A stretch of DNA of 64,000 nt from Psychrobacter sp. JCM 18900 (GTDB taxonomy: Bacteria > Pseudomonadota > Gammaproteobacteria > Pseudomonadales > Moraxellaceae), in contig NZ_CAJHBL010000008.1 of the NCBI RefSeq assembly GCF_904846625.1, positions 30,224 through 94,223 of the forward strand, in the 5' to 3' direction. The notes below the pieces were generated by a model. That model did not search any database. It saw only the letters and a program-made list of their open reading frames with translations, and was not told where the DNA came from. The position numbers and the translations under genes were made by a program. This document shows, piece after piece, positions 19,780-29,470 of this stretch (positions are counted from its first letter, which is position 1; the number at the start of each line of letters is the position of its first letter).

Positions 19780-20409
19780 TTACTCTTCAACGCCAGCATC
19801 TTGACCTTTATATTTTGCGTTTGCGTAGTCCCAGTTCACTAGCTTGTCTAGGAACGTGTCAACATAGTCAGGACGACGGTTACGGTAATCTACATAGTAC
19901 GCGTGTTCCCATACATCACAAGTCAATACCGCTACTTGGTCATGTGCAAGTGGGGTGTCAGCGTTAGCCGTTTTGGCGATTGACAATTTGCCACCGACTT
20001 TATCAGCAACTAGCCATGCCCAACCTGAACCAAACTGAGTCAATGCTGCGTTTTTGAACTCTTCACGGAACTTGTCGTAGCTACCAAAATCTTCTTCGAT
20101 TTTTGCTTTTAGATCGCCAGTAGGTTCGCCACCGCCGTTTGTTGGCGTCATGCAGTTCCAGTAGAACGTGTGGTTCCATACTTGAGCTGCTTGGTTGAAC
20201 ATACCTTGCTTGCTGTCATCGTTAGCAGTCGCTACGATGATTTCTGGCAATGTTTTGTCTTCTAGACCAGAACCTGGCAACATGTCTTTTAGCTTGTTTA
20301 CATAAGCAGCATGGTGCTTGTCATGATGGTACTCTAGCGTTTCGGCACTGATATGTGGCTCTAGTGCGTCTTTTGCATATGGTAGGTCTGGTAAAGTAAT
20401 GTTTGACAT
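19780..20409 (-). CDS. sodB: Iron superoxide dismutase
   Basis: A 209-residue Fe/Mn-type superoxide dismutase. The four metal ligands are His28, His80, Asp165 and His169 (in EYHHDKHH, VWNHTFYW and CDVWEHAYY). The residues around the metal site (AAQVWNHTFYWNCM, FGSGWAWLV) fit the iron type. It converts superoxide to oxygen and hydrogen peroxide in the cytoplasm. AAGGA precedes the ATG. The gene is monocistronic, closed by a bidirectional terminator. A damaged copy of its last codons and terminator lies about 1 kb downstream. Confidence 0.95.
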   Translation of the reverse strand: MSNITLPDLPYAKDALEPHISAETLEYHHDKHHAAYVNKLKDMLPGSGLEDKTLPEIIVATANDDSKQGMFNQAAQVWNHTFYWNCMTPTNGGGEPTGDLKAKIEEDFGSYDKFREEFKNAALTQFGSGWAWLVADKVGGKLSIAKTANADTPLAHDQVAVLTCDVWEHAYYVDYRNRRPDYVDTFLDKLVNWDYANAKYKGQDAGVEE

Positions 20410-20961
20410 AATTATTTTATCCTTGCTGTTTAGCCGTTAGTTTATAAAAACTTGGTTATAGAAACTGAATTTTACGCTATTTTTACACCGCAAAAAACAC
20501 TATAAAATAGCGGACTAAATTGGCTGAGTTTATTGTTTGAAATGAACTTTATCGCTTGATACACGGTACTGCTCAATACAATATCACGTATCATTATGAA
20601 TCCAAAATTAACCTAGCGGTTACTTATTGCTATTATTCTTCGCCAAAAAGCCAAGTCTCTGACTTTATAGACTTTTATTAACTTAATATTCACAAGCTAT
20701 AAGATATAATTCACTGTAGCTTGGTATCTATTATAGCAATAGTGACCAATAATATCAGTTACCAAATGTTATAGCCCGTACAATCTGTATAGCGATTGGT
20801 TATTTATTACGCGGTAACTGCATTCACTCCAAACTCATGCGTTATCATTATTAGCATAACTACTTCAATCGACAAATAATTTACCAATTAGCACTACAGA
20901 AGATAAATAAAACTTACTCGAATAATAATTTTTCATCATTTTAATATAATGGACTGACTCT
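20410..20961. other. Intergenic region between sodB and rdgB
   Basis: About 550 very AT-rich bases between divergent sodB and rdgB. I see no gene, strong hairpin or repeat. Promoters for both genes must be here, but no near-consensus pair stands out. Confidence 0.35.
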
Positions 20962-21615
20962 ATGAGCACCACTGATACCTCGTTAACTGTTACCCATCCG
21001 ACATCTGGCAACCAATGGGTATTGGCTAGCAACAATAAAGGCAAATTGGCTGAGTTTAAACGGCTATTTGCCGAAGCGAACTTGGACGTGACGATTGTCC
21101 CGCAAGGTCAACTCGATATCAAAGACGCCATCGAGGATGGTTTAAGCTTTGTAGAAAACGCCATTATCAAAGCCCGTCATGCGAGCCGTATCAGTGGACT
21201 GCCTGCGATTGCTGATGATTCAGGACTTTGCGTGCCTGTACTAGGTAATGCGCCAGGTATCTACTCTGCTCGCTATGCTGGTGAGCATGGCAACGATAGT
21301 AAAAACAATGCCAAGCTCATCGCTGACTTGCAGCCTATCCGCGCAGCAGAGCCGGATATTCCGATCAAAGGTATGTTCGTTTGCGTACTGGCAATGGTGC
21401 GTCATGCTGATGATCCGTTACCGATTGTCGCCCAAGGATTATGGCATGGCGAAATCTTGGATACGCCACATGGTGACGGCGGTTTTGGCTATGATCCACT
21501 GTTTTGGTTACCTAACTTGCAAGCCAGTGCGGCTAGTCTGAGCGCTGCTGATAAAAACAGTATCAGCCATCGTGGTCAGGCAATCCAGCAGCTATTGGCG
21601 CAGCTACCTTTATAA
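20962..21615 (+). CDS. rdgB: Non-canonical purine NTP pyrophosphatase (RdgB/HAM1)
   Basis: A 217-residue protein of the RdgB/HAM1 family. It hydrolyses dITP, XTP and related deaminated purine nucleotides to monophosphates, keeping them out of DNA and RNA. The signature residues are visible: LASNNKGKLAEF at the N-terminus, the catalytic ADDSGL around residue 77, GxxSARYAG, and the late GGFGYDP and SHRGQA segments. The first 16 residues before VLASNN form a short extension. The next gene, tig, is over 500 bases away, so co-transcription is uncertain. Confidence 0.94.
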   Translation: MSTTDTSLTVTHPTSGNQWVLASNNKGKLAEFKRLFAEANLDVTIVPQGQLDIKDAIEDGLSFVENAIIKARHASRISGLPAIADDSGLCVPVLGNAPGIYSARYAGEHGNDSKNNAKLIADLQPIRAAEPDIPIKGMFVCVLAMVRHADDPLPIVAQGLWHGEILDTPHGDGGFGYDPLFWLPNLQASAASLSAADKNSISHRGQAIQQLLAQLPL

Positions 21616-21842
21616 GTACCTTATAGCTATTCTATCTATAAGCGCACTTGATACTCATAATGCGCTTGCAACCTTATCGCTGTTTCTTGTCCGTTATCTA
21701 ATTTATTGATTATGAATATGGCTAAATTTTTATATAAAATTAAGCCATATAAGAGCAAGCAACATAAGGAAACATGCCATCAAAGAGATAATTTTTACTT
21801 TAATAAACAGATAGATTATACTGTTCTACTTTTAAAATTTTG

Positions 21843-21869
21843 TTGAAATCCGTTATTTGGCTGTATAAT
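21843..21869 (+). promoter_or_regulatory. Probable sigma-70 promoter of tig
   Basis: TTGAAA is followed after 15 bases by a perfect TATAAT. The spacing is slightly short but both hexamers are good. It would give a tig leader of about 265 bases. It is the best match in the 524-base gap between rdgB and tig, which holds no gene. Confidence 0.5.
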
Positions 21870-22139
21870 TCACCAAAAAGCGTTATTATGCGGTGCATTA
21901 ACGGTTTATTATCGATATTTGATAGCATGGACAACCTCAGCAGGTTCACCTTTTAGTATCAGCGGCGATTGCTACTGGCACTAAATTTGACGTTGTGCGC
22001 TATCGCTATCCCCTATTTATTTCAACGGCAGCCCGTCGTACATGCCCGTAATTTGAGGCGCGGTCTGTCTATTACAATTTAACCCTAAGTACTATTTCAT
22101 TAATCAAACGTACTACTTAATCCTAAAGGTGTAATTAAT

Positions 22140-23483
22140 ATGGCTACAGATTTACAAGTCACAACCAACAAGCTATCTAATAAAGAAACCCAGCTAACGG
22201 TTAAAGTGCCCGTTGAAAAAATTCAAAACAAAGTTGAAGGCCGTATTCGCCAAGTTGCGAAAACTGCCAAGATTGACGGTTTCCGTAAAGGTAACGTCCC
22301 TATGTCACACATCCGCTCTCAGTACGGTGCTGGCATTCAACAAGAAGTTATCAACGATGTCATCCGTGATACTGTATTTGAAGCGATCAAATCTGAAGAC
22401 ATCCGCGCTGTTGGCATGCCTAACATCGACGACGTAAAACTTGAAGACGATTTCTTGGTATATCAAGCCACTGTTGAAATCTTCCCAGAAGTTGACGTAC
22501 AAGGTATCGATGAGATCGAAGTTGAGCGTCACACTGCACAAGTCAGTGAAGAAGACGTTGACACCATGATCGAAAACCTACAAAAGCAACGTGAAGAATT
22601 CGTTGAGAAAAAGGGCATGGCTGCGAAAGACAACCAAGTGACTTTTGACTTTGAAGGCTCTATCGACGGCGAAAAATTCGAAGGCGGCTCTGCTGAAGAC
22701 TTCAAATTGGTTATCGGTAGCAACCAAATGATTCCAGGTTTTGAAGCTGGTATTAAAGGCATGAAAGCTGGCGAAGAAAAAACTATCGACGTCACTTTCC
22801 CAGAAGATTACCAAGCTGAGAACCTAGCTGGTAAAGAAGCTCAGTTCAAAATCAACGTAAAACTGGTTGAAAAATCTAAGCTACCTGAAATTGATGATGC
22901 GTTCCTAGAGCTATTCGGCGTAAAAGAAGGCGGCGTTGAGAAATTGAAAGAAGACGTACGCAAAAACATGGAACGCGAAATCAAAAACGCTGCGCGTAGC
23001 CAAGTTAAGCAAGCGACTTTTGACGCATTGCTAGAAAAGAATGAGTTTGACGTACCAAACGCGATGCTAGAGCAAGAAATCGAGCGTCAACGCAACATGA
23101 TGATGCAACGTTTTTCTCAGCAGTTCGGTGCGAATGCTGATAGCTTCGATAAAGACATGCTGCCAAATGAGCTATTTGAAGAGCAAGCGCTACGTGCTGC
23201 CCGTCTTGGCATCATCGTTGCCCGTGTTATCGATACCAAAGGCTTAGAAGTAGATCAAGAGCGTGTAGAAACCTTCATCAAAGAAGCCGCTGAAAACTAC
23301 GAAGATCCAGCAGAAGTTATCGAGTACTACACCAATGACAAGCAGCAGCGCGCTAACATTGAGTCTGTTGTACTAGAAGACCAAGTAGTAGATTACTTGA
23401 TCGCACAAGGTAAAGTAACTGACAAAGAAGTTAGCTACCAAGACTTGCTAGCTGCTCAGCAACAACAGCAGCAAGCAATGTAA
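22140..23483 (+). CDS. tig: Trigger factor
   Basis: A 447-residue ribosome-associated chaperone and peptidyl-prolyl isomerase. The N-terminal ribosome-binding tail carries GFRKGNVP (residues about 46-53), a slight variant of the usual signature. The FKBP-like domain spans about residues 155-245, and a long helical C-terminal domain follows, ending in a Gln-rich stretch. It binds nascent chains at the tunnel exit. AAAGGTG precedes the ATG. In many gammaproteobacteria tig is followed directly by clpP; here a terminator and a urease operon on the other strand intervene. Confidence 0.96.
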   Translation: MATDLQVTTNKLSNKETQLTVKVPVEKIQNKVEGRIRQVAKTAKIDGFRKGNVPMSHIRSQYGAGIQQEVINDVIRDTVFEAIKSEDIRAVGMPNIDDVKLEDDFLVYQATVEIFPEVDVQGIDEIEVERHTAQVSEEDVDTMIENLQKQREEFVEKKGMAAKDNQVTFDFEGSIDGEKFEGGSAEDFKLVIGSNQMIPGFEAGIKGMKAGEEKTIDVTFPEDYQAENLAGKEAQFKINVKLVEKSKLPEIDDAFLELFGVKEGGVEKLKEDVRKNMEREIKNAARSQVKQATFDALLEKNEFDVPNAMLEQEIERQRNMMMQRFSQQFGANADSFDKDMLPNELFEEQALRAARLGIIVARVIDTKGLEVDQERVETFIKEAAENYEDPAEVIEYYTNDKQQRANIESVVLEDQVVDYLIAQGKVTDKEVSYQDLLAAQQQQQQAM

Positions 23484-23534
23484 TTGATACGACAAGCTGT
23501 CTTTTTAGATATGCTGTAGTCGGTTATCAAAACT

Positions 23535-23574
23535 AAAATGCGCCCCCGACCTTTTGATCGGGGGCGCATTTTTT
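23535..23574 (+). terminator. Rho-independent terminator after tig
   Basis: A GC-rich 15-bp stem (AAAATGCGCCCCCGA / TCGGGGGCGCATTTT) is followed by T residues. The T-run fits the plus direction, for tig; the A-rich left arm may also serve the opposing urease operon. Confidence 0.9.
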
Positions 23575-23603
23575 ATGGCGTTCGTTAACTAGATAAAATC
23601 AGC

Positions 23604-23663
23604 TACAACTATCGACTTTACAAACATCGAACCTACAAACATCGAATCTACAAGCATCGTACT
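23604..23663. repeat. Four tandem 15-bp repeats
   Basis: Four units of 15 bases start at 23604, 23619, 23634 and 23649, each resembling TACAAACATCGAACC. The two central copies differ at only one or two positions, the outer ones at several. The array lies in the gap between the tig terminator and the 3' end of the urease operon. Confidence 0.8.
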
Positions 23664-23668
23664 TGTAC

Positions 23669-23686
23669 TATAAAGCGCGCTTTATA
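23669..23686. repeat. Perfect 18-bp palindrome at the hupE stop codon
   Basis: TATAAAGCGCGCTTTATA is perfectly self-complementary and spans the stop of the hupE/ureJ gene. It has no T-run, so it is not a standard terminator. It could be a chance or 3'-end structure. Confidence 0.4.
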
Positions 23687-24434
23687 CCAAAACGGGTGCG
23701 AATACGGCGCTCAATCCTAGCAGTACCAGCCCGCGCTGCAACCACAAGCTATCACTAAAGCGTTGCTGCAACTGCTGACTAATCAGCGTACCAACTGCAT
23801 ATAGCGCTAGCATCGTGACCATCATCCCTGCATAAAATCCCAGCTGACCACTCACGCCAGCATTTGCTGGTACTTCCAGCGCATGTGCCATGCCATGAAA
23901 GACGGCCAAACCACCAAAACCAAACAATGACACCTGCTGAATGCTTGGCGTGCGTGCTGTATGAGTCTGCGCAGAGAATGCCTCTTGTCTACTTTTTTGG
24001 CTCATCAAGACCATAGCCAATACGACCACCGACAGTGATATCGCCACTTCAATTAGCCCAGATGATGCAGCAAATGCGATACCGCCAATCAGTACGCCAG
24101 CCGTGCCCAATATCGCGCCTAATGACAACCCTGCCGTCAATGACATCATGCCTAAGCGCTGCTTTTGTAGACCATAAAACAACATGCCCATGCCGACTGC
24201 CAAAAACAAATGATCAAGGCCAGTTACTGGATGCATCAGTCCTGCTTGCAACGTACCCAAAAACGATGGCGCTTGCGCGGTAGTCGAGTGAATATGACCT
24301 GAATGCGCCTGCGTCAATGACGGTAGCATTAATGAGGTCATCATCACAGCCGAACCAGACACGATATGACGAGCTGAGAACGCTGGTGAAAAGCGAGAGT
24401 TTTCGGTGTTGAGATCCTTTGTACACTGTGTCAT
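23682..24434 (-). CDS. HupE/UreJ-family nickel permease-like protein
   Basis: A 250-residue integral membrane protein. An N-terminal hydrophobic segment ending near AHSGHIH could act as a signal peptide and leaves a His-rich start. The family signature HPVTGLDHLFLAVGMG is at about residues 68-83, and another conserved His lies in FHGMAHALE. Five or six further hydrophobic segments are visible. HupE/UreJ proteins are linked to nickel or cobalt uptake. It is the last gene of the urease operon, 50 bases after ureG, which supports a role in supplying nickel to urease. Confidence 0.85.
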   Translation of the reverse strand: MTQCTKDLNTENSRFSPAFSARHIVSGSAVMMTSLMLPSLTQAHSGHIHSTTAQAPSFLGTLQAGLMHPVTGLDHLFLAVGMGMLFYGLQKQRLGMMSLTAGLSLGAILGTAGVLIGGIAFAASSGLIEVAISLSVVVLAMVLMSQKSRQEAFSAQTHTARTPSIQQVSLFGFGGLAVFHGMAHALEVPANAGVSGQLGFYAGMMVTMLALYAVGTLISQQLQQRFSDSLWLQRGLVLLGLSAVFAPVLV

Positions 24435-24484
24435 GCGGTTTTTCCTTATTCTTTATATTTTAATGGTAAAAGCTCATCTGCTCT

Positions 24485-25174
24485 CTAGGCAAGCATGCCA
24501 TGTTCTTTTATAAAGGCAATAATCTCATTTAGCCCATCACCTGTTTTCATATTGCTAAATACAAAAGGTTTGTCGCCACGCATTTTTTTGGCATCGCGTT
24601 CCATCACTTCAAGCGACGCACCAACCATTGGTGCAAGGTCGGTCTTATTGATAATCAACAAATCAGACTTGGTAATGCCAGGGCCGCCCTTACGAGGTAT
24701 CTTATCGCCTGCAGAGACATCAATGACGTACAAGGTTAAGTCAGACAGCTCTGGACTAAACGTTGCGGCTAGATTGTCGCCACCTGACTCAATGATAATC
24801 AACTCCAACCCTTCAAAAGTCGCTTGTAGCTCAGCAATCGCAGTCAGATTAATAGAAGCATCTTCGCGAATAGCTGTATGCGGACAGCCGCCCGTCTCTA
24901 CACCGCGGATACGCTCAGCGGGCATAGCATCATTGCGGGTCAAAAACTCTGAATCTTCTTTGGTATAGATGTCATTGGTCACCACTGCCATATTGACCGT
25001 ATCACGCAGGTTTTGGCATAGTCTTAATGTCAAAGCAGTCTTACCACTACCAACTGGACCACCAATACCAAGGCGTAAGCACGATAAGGCAGAAGACGGT
25101 TTCTGGCTGTCGCTATCAGTCTGTAGGTCTGATGCAGCGTGAGAATTTTTTGTTTTGAGCGGAGTTAGAGACAT
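24485..25174 (-). CDS. ureG: Urease accessory GTPase UreG
   Basis: A 229-residue SIMIBI-class GTPase. The P-loop [11 protein letters not shown] lies near residue 38; the nickel-binding Cys-Pro-His ([11 protein letters not shown]) and the guanine-specificity motif NKTDL are present. It couples GTP hydrolysis to nickel delivery to apo-urease in complex with UreD and UreF. The first 30 residues are a Ser-rich extension without His, so this UreG lacks its own nickel-storage tail; UreE supplies one here. The gene follows ureF after 57 bases. Confidence 0.96.
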   Translation of the reverse strand: MSLTPLKTKNSHAASDLQTDSDSQKPSSALSCLRLGIGGPVGSGKTALTLRLCQNLRDTVNMAVVTNDIYTKEDSEFLTRNDAMPAERIRGVETGGCPHTAIREDASINLTAIAELQATFEGLELIIIESGGDNLAATFSPELSDLTLYVIDVSAGDKIPRKGGPGITKSDLLIINKTDLAPMVGASLEVMERDAKKMRGDKPFVFSNMKTGDGLNEIIAFIKEHGMLA

Positions 25175-25231
25175 ATTAATTTCCTAAAACAGTTTGTATA
25201 TTAATAAGTATAAATAGAAATAAAGGTACAG

Positions 25232-26026
25232 TTATGAGCGGAACAACCGACTGTATTGCTCCTCGTGCATACTTGAGAGAATAGCCAAATTGGGCAAGTT
25301 ATTAGAGATACTAAATGATTCATAGAGGTCTTGACATAGCTGCTGACAGTCCGACTCTTCACTCTTATTTAAGGTATCCATAGTATTTATCGATGTGATT
25401 AAAGCATCGAAAGCCTGTTGCACATCATCGCTTAGAGCTTCGACCTGAGCACCCAGATCGCTTTGCAATTGCCACAGAATACGCTGACCTGCCATTTGTC
25501 CTAGCGGCACTGTCTTGACAGCGGCGAGCACCATATTCTCTAATTGCGCAAATCCATAAGTAGTCATCGACTGCGCTAGTGGCAGTTGCCAATGCTGAGC
25601 AACATGAGCAAATAGCGGTAAAAACCCATCTTCAGGTATTTCGGCCGGTATGCCAAGACTCAGGACTTCGTTGAGCCAAGACACCATTGCCTGTGCCAAT
25701 TGCTGCGACTCCAGTACAAACTCTTTACTCTCGAGACCAGCATGATAATCATGTGCCAGATTTGCCGCTAGCGCTTCATGACCTTGGCTGAGCGCGCACA
25801 TTATTAGCCCTAATACGGGCAACTCGTAGCCAATCACTGCAAGCGCTAGATAGTCCTGCATAAATGTAAGCGTACTGGCTTCATCAGAGACAACCCCTGA
25901 CTCAATAGCTGACTCCACACCTTGCGAATAGGTATAACTACCAATCGGCAAATTGCTCGATGCCAGCATCAGTAGCTGTCCAAGTTGGGCAGATTGAGTA
26001 GGCTGAGCACCGGTATTAACCATCAT
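25232..26026 (-). CDS. ureF: Urease accessory protein UreF
   Basis: A 264-residue all-helical UreF. Family features are the LLMLASSNLPIGSYTYSQGVE segment region near residues 18-38 and GYELPVL with the following helices. UreF bridges UreD and UreG in the activation complex. Its start ATG lies inside the end of ureE, overlapping it by 11 bases, so translation is probably coupled. The last 60 or so residues are slightly longer than in many homologues. The family call is firm by sequence and position. Confidence 0.92.
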   Translation of the reverse strand: MMVNTGAQPTQSAQLGQLLMLASSNLPIGSYTYSQGVESAIESGVVSDEASTLTFMQDYLALAVIGYELPVLGLIMCALSQGHEALAANLAHDYHAGLESKEFVLESQQLAQAMVSWLNEVLSLGIPAEIPEDGFLPLFAHVAQHWQLPLAQSMTTYGFAQLENMVLAAVKTVPLGQMAGQRILWQLQSDLGAQVEALSDDVQQAFDALITSINTMDTLNKSEESDCQQLCQDLYESFSISNNLPNLAILSSMHEEQYSRLFRS

Positions 26027-26642
26027 TTGAATGACCTACAGGCGCATCATGATGACTATAACTATGTTGATGTCCGTGGCTGTGGCTATGGTCATGACTT
26101 TCCTTATGACTATGAGAGTCACTATGTGCATGTGAGTGAGAGTGGCCATGCGCATGCCCTTGGCCCGTTTGATAAGCGCCTGTCTCAGGCTCAAATGGCA
26201 CTGACGTAGACTCGATATGTAAACCAAGATTTTCTAGCATTTGAGCGAGCACATGATCGTTTTCAAAATATAGCGCATAGCCTGCATTACCCTGATCAAA
26301 ACTGTGGTCAAACATCAATGGCACATGACGATTGCCCAAATGATAAGCGCCTTTCATTAGTAGAAAATCATTAGCAGCCGTCACCTTAGTCACCGCTTGT
26401 GGCTTGGCGATAACTTGCATCAACTCCCCTGATTCATTGATAAGGACATCATCACCTTTTAATCCGCCTGTACGAGGCAGATCGACACCAATCGCCTCGC
26501 CTGAAACAGTAATCGCTCTAAAGCGGGAATGCTGACGAGTATCAAAGTCTAACAGTAGATAATCATCGGCTTGATACTGTTCTGCCAATTGTGCTTTTTG
26601 GATATCGCTAAGCGTACTTAAACGGGTATTAAATATTTTCAT
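26016..26642 (-). CDS. ureE: Urease nickel metallochaperone UreE with His-rich tail
   Basis: A 208-residue UreE starting at the ATG at 26642; a TTG at 26669 would add nine residues. The N-terminal domain and the central nickel-binding domain (NRHVPLMFD with the conserved His, around residue 98) are typical. The C-terminal tail carries 17 His within about 45 residues, alternating with Ser, Gly, Asp and Glu, and could hold several nickel ions. It hands nickel to UreG. The gene lies between the ureBC fusion (161-base gap) and ureF (overlap). Confidence 0.93.
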   Translation of the reverse strand: MKIFNTRLSTLSDIQKAQLAEQYQADDYLLLDFDTRQHSRFRAITVSGEAIGVDLPRTGGLKGDDVLINESGELMQVIAKPQAVTKVTAANDFLLMKGAYHLGNRHVPLMFDHSFDQGNAGYALYFENDHVLAQMLENLGLHIESTSVPFEPETGAYQTGQGHAHGHSHSHAHSDSHSHKESHDHSHSHGHQHSYSHHDAPVGHSNDG

Positions 26643-26803
26643 TATTATTCTCTGGCTGTTGTTGCTCAAACTATTGTCAATAGTATTGATGGTAAAAGTA
26701 TTAGGAATAAAGACGCGATCTCACTCAAGAAACCAACTGACTATTGGTGTACATAGTTTATGGCTCACTGTCCTAGAGCTCTTATAAACGTATATCATAA
26801 GCT

Positions 26804-28993
26804 CTAAAATAAAAAGTAACGCTGTGCCATGGGTAGTACATCAGCTGGCTCACAGGTCAGTGTTTTACCATCCGCACGTACTTCATAGGTCTCAGGATTG
26901 ATATCCATATCTGGGCAGTAGCTGTTAAAGCGCATATCGCTTTTACGAATTTTACGAATACCGTGTACTGGCTGAATTACTTTGGTCAGCCCGAGCTGCT
27001 TATCCACTTGTTTGTCGATCGCCGCTTGCGACATAAAGGTGATGCTAGTTTGGGCGACTGATTTTGGATATGTCGCAAACATAGGACGATAATGTACAGG
27101 CTGAGGAGTAGGAATAGAGGCGTTGATATCGCCCATCGGCACCGCAGCGATGAGTCCACCTTTAATGATGCACTCAGGCTTTACCCCAAAAAACTTGGGC
27201 GACCATAGCACCATATCTGCCCATTTACCCACTTCGATTGAACCAACCATATCGCTAATACCGTGAGTAATCGCAGGGTTTATCGTATATTTTGCGATAT
27301 AGCGTTTGATACGGAAGTTATCGTTGTCCACGCTTTGGTCATAATCTGTCAAAGTGATGTACTGTTGCTCATCCTCAATGTTCGCCGTTGCATCTGGCGC
27401 TAGATGGCCACGTTGAACTTTCATTTTGTGCGCGGTTTGCCAAGTACGAATGACCACTTCACCTACCCGTCCCATCGCTTGAGAATCACTACTCATCATA
27501 GAAATCGCACCTAAGTCATGCAAGATATCTTCTGCGGCGATGGTTTCCTGACGAATACGGCTCTCAGCAAAGGCCACATCTTCAGCGATAGCAGGGCTCA
27601 AGTGATGACAAACCATCAGCATATCGAGATGCTCATCAATAGTATTGACGGTATAAGGGCGCGTTGGATTGGTTGAGGATGGCAGCACATGCGATTCGCC
27701 AATGGCCTTTAGAATATCGGGCGCATGTCCACCGCCTGCGCCTTCAGTATGAAAAGTATGGATACAGCGGTCTTTAAAAGCAGCGAGCGTACTTTCGAGA
27801 TAGCCGCTTTCATTTAAAGTATCGGTATGAATGGCCACTTGCACATCATAGTCGTCAGCGACACTCAAACAGTTATCAATAGCTTGCGGCGTTGTACCCC
27901 AATCTTCATGTAGCTTTAGTCCTACGGCACCCGCTTCGATTTGTTCTGCAATCGGTGCTGGCACGCTCACATTACCTTTACCCAGTAGTCCGATATTCAT
28001 GGGAATACTGTCGGTAGACTTTAGCATTGAAGCAATATGATAAGCCCCTGGCGTACAGGTAGTCGCGAGCGTGCCTTGTGCGGGTCCTGTACCACCGCCA
28101 AGCATTGTGGTCACGCCTGACATAAGCGCTGTCTCACACTGCTGAGGTGCGATGAAGTGAATATGACTATCAACCCCGCCTGCCGTCAGGATTTTACCTT
28201 CACCAGAGATGATTTCGGTAGCACCGCCAATAGCAATATCAATAGCAGGCTGGATATCAGCATTGCCTGCTTTACCAATGGCACTGATACGACCATCTTT
28301 GATACCAATATCCGCTTTATAGATGCCTGTATAATCAACGACTAATGCATTGGTAATAACCGTATCGGCAACTTCTGCGCCCAGTAATTGTCCTTGACCC
28401 ATACCATCACGGATGACTTTACCACCACCAAATTTGACTTCTTCACCTTTGATTGCAATAGGCTTGCTACTACTCTCACCACTTTGCGACGTATCTGCTT
28501 GATCAACAGCAGTATCTTTATGACTGGTTAAATCTGCTTCAACCTGTAGCCAAAGCTCGGTATCGGCAAGACGGACTTTATCGCCTGTTGTAGGACCAAA
28601 ATGCTCAGCATAAATACGACGACTGACTCGCTTCTGCGAAGTAGCAGTTACCTTTTTATCAGTGACGCTCTCTGATGCTTCGTCTGGATGAGCGGCGCCC
28701 ATGACGCGCCCAGCAAAACCATATACATTTTGCTTGCCAGCGTATGCTACCAATTCGACTTCCCGCGATTGACCAGGCTCAAAACGTACGGCGGTGCCAG
28801 AGATAATATTTAGGCGAAAACCCCGAGTCTGCTCTCTCTCAAAACTCAAGGCATCATTGACTTCATAAAAGTGATAATGCGAGCCGATTTGGATAGGTCT
28901 ATCACCAGTATTACTGACACTGATGGTCTGCACCTGTCGCCCTTGGTTTAAGATAATATCGCCATCTTGGATATGGTATTCGCCTGCTTGCAT
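26804..28993 (-). CDS. ureC: Urease beta-alpha fusion (UreB-UreC in one polypeptide)
   Basis: A single 729-residue reading frame. Residues 1-100 are a complete UreB (beta) subunit. A linker of about 20 polar residues (102-121) leads directly into UreC ([20 protein letters not shown] from residue 128). No stop or plausible separate UreC start lies between them. All UreC active-site residues are present: His277 and His279, carbamylated Lys360 (GLKLHEDWG), His389, His415, the flap Cys462-His463, and Asp503. The UreC part has two extra inserts, about residues 156-182 and 535-556. It hydrolyses urea to ammonia and carbamate using two nickel ions. AAGG precedes the ATG; ureA ends 56 bases upstream. 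Confidence 0.93.
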   Translation of the reverse strand: MQAGEYHIQDGDIILNQGRQVQTISVSNTGDRPIQIGSHYHFYEVNDALSFEREQTRGFRLNIISGTAVRFEPGQSREVELVAYAGKQNVYGFAGRVMGAAHPDEASESVTDKKVTATSQKRVSRRIYAEHFGPTTGDKVRLADTELWLQVEADLTSHKDTAVDQADTSQSGESSSKPIAIKGEEVKFGGGKVIRDGMGQGQLLGAEVADTVITNALVVDYTGIYKADIGIKDGRISAIGKAGNADIQPAIDIAIGGATEIISGEGKILTAGGVDSHIHFIAPQQCETALMSGVTTMLGGGTGPAQGTLATTCTPGAYHIASMLKSTDSIPMNIGLLGKGNVSVPAPIAEQIEAGAVGLKLHEDWGTTPQAIDNCLSVADDYDVQVAIHTDTLNESGYLESTLAAFKDRCIHTFHTEGAGGGHAPDILKAIGESHVLPSSTNPTRPYTVNTIDEHLDMLMVCHHLSPAIAEDVAFAESRIRQETIAAEDILHDLGAISMMSSDSQAMGRVGEVVIRTWQTAHKMKVQRGHLAPDATANIEDEQQYITLTDYDQSVDNDNFRIKRYIAKYTINPAITHGISDMVGSIEVGKWADMVLWSPKFFGVKPECIIKGGLIAAVPMGDINASIPTPQPVHYRPMFATYPKSVAQTSITFMSQAAIDKQVDKQLGLTKVIQPVHGIRKIRKSDMRFNSYCPDMDINPETYEVRADGKTLTCEPADVLPMAQRYFLF

Positions 28994-29049
28994 GGTAGCC
29001 GCCTTATTTTATAGTGAGCATTTCAGTGCTATAACAATGGTATACAGCG

Positions 29050-29352
29050 TTACACGATGGGATTATGTACCGTGACCAGTTTGGTGCCATCAGGAAAGGT
29101 CGCCTCGATTTGCACTTCATCTACCATCTCTGCAACACCTTCCATGACATCATTAGCAGACAGATACGTAGCACCCTCACTCATCAATTCAGCAACTCTT
29201 TTACCATCTCGTGCGCCTTCCATCAGCAGCATACTGATATAAGCGATGGCTTCGGGATAGTTAAGCTTAACACCGCGATTTTTGCGACGCTCAGCCACCA
29301 TACCCGCGGTAAATAGCATGAGTTTATCTTTTTCTGTTGGGGTCAGGTGCAT
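29050..29352 (-). CDS. ureA: Urease gamma subunit
   Basis: A 100-residue UreA of standard length, beginning [14 protein letters not shown] with the conserved [29 protein letters not shown] and [14 protein letters not shown] segments. It forms the small gamma subunit of the urease heterotrimer. It remains a separate gene while UreB and UreC are joined. AAGGA precedes the ATG. ureD ends about 118 bases upstream. Confidence 0.97.
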   Translation of the reverse strand: MHLTPTEKDKLMLFTAGMVAERRKNRGVKLNYPEAIAYISMLLMEGARDGKRVAELMSEGATYLSANDVMEGVAEMVDEVQIEATFPDGTKLVTVHNPIV

Positions 29353-29470
29353 GACGATTCCTTGTGGTACTTATCATTATATTTATAGCAGATTAGGGGT
29401 TTTCAAAGCATTAAATATCGATTAAAAATAGTCGCAATATATCTTAATCTCATTATTAAAAGTGGCCGTA

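Noticed and set aside
26030..26240. Long open frames on other strands opposite the ureE tail
   Set aside because: They come from the repetitive His codons of ureE and have no family features.
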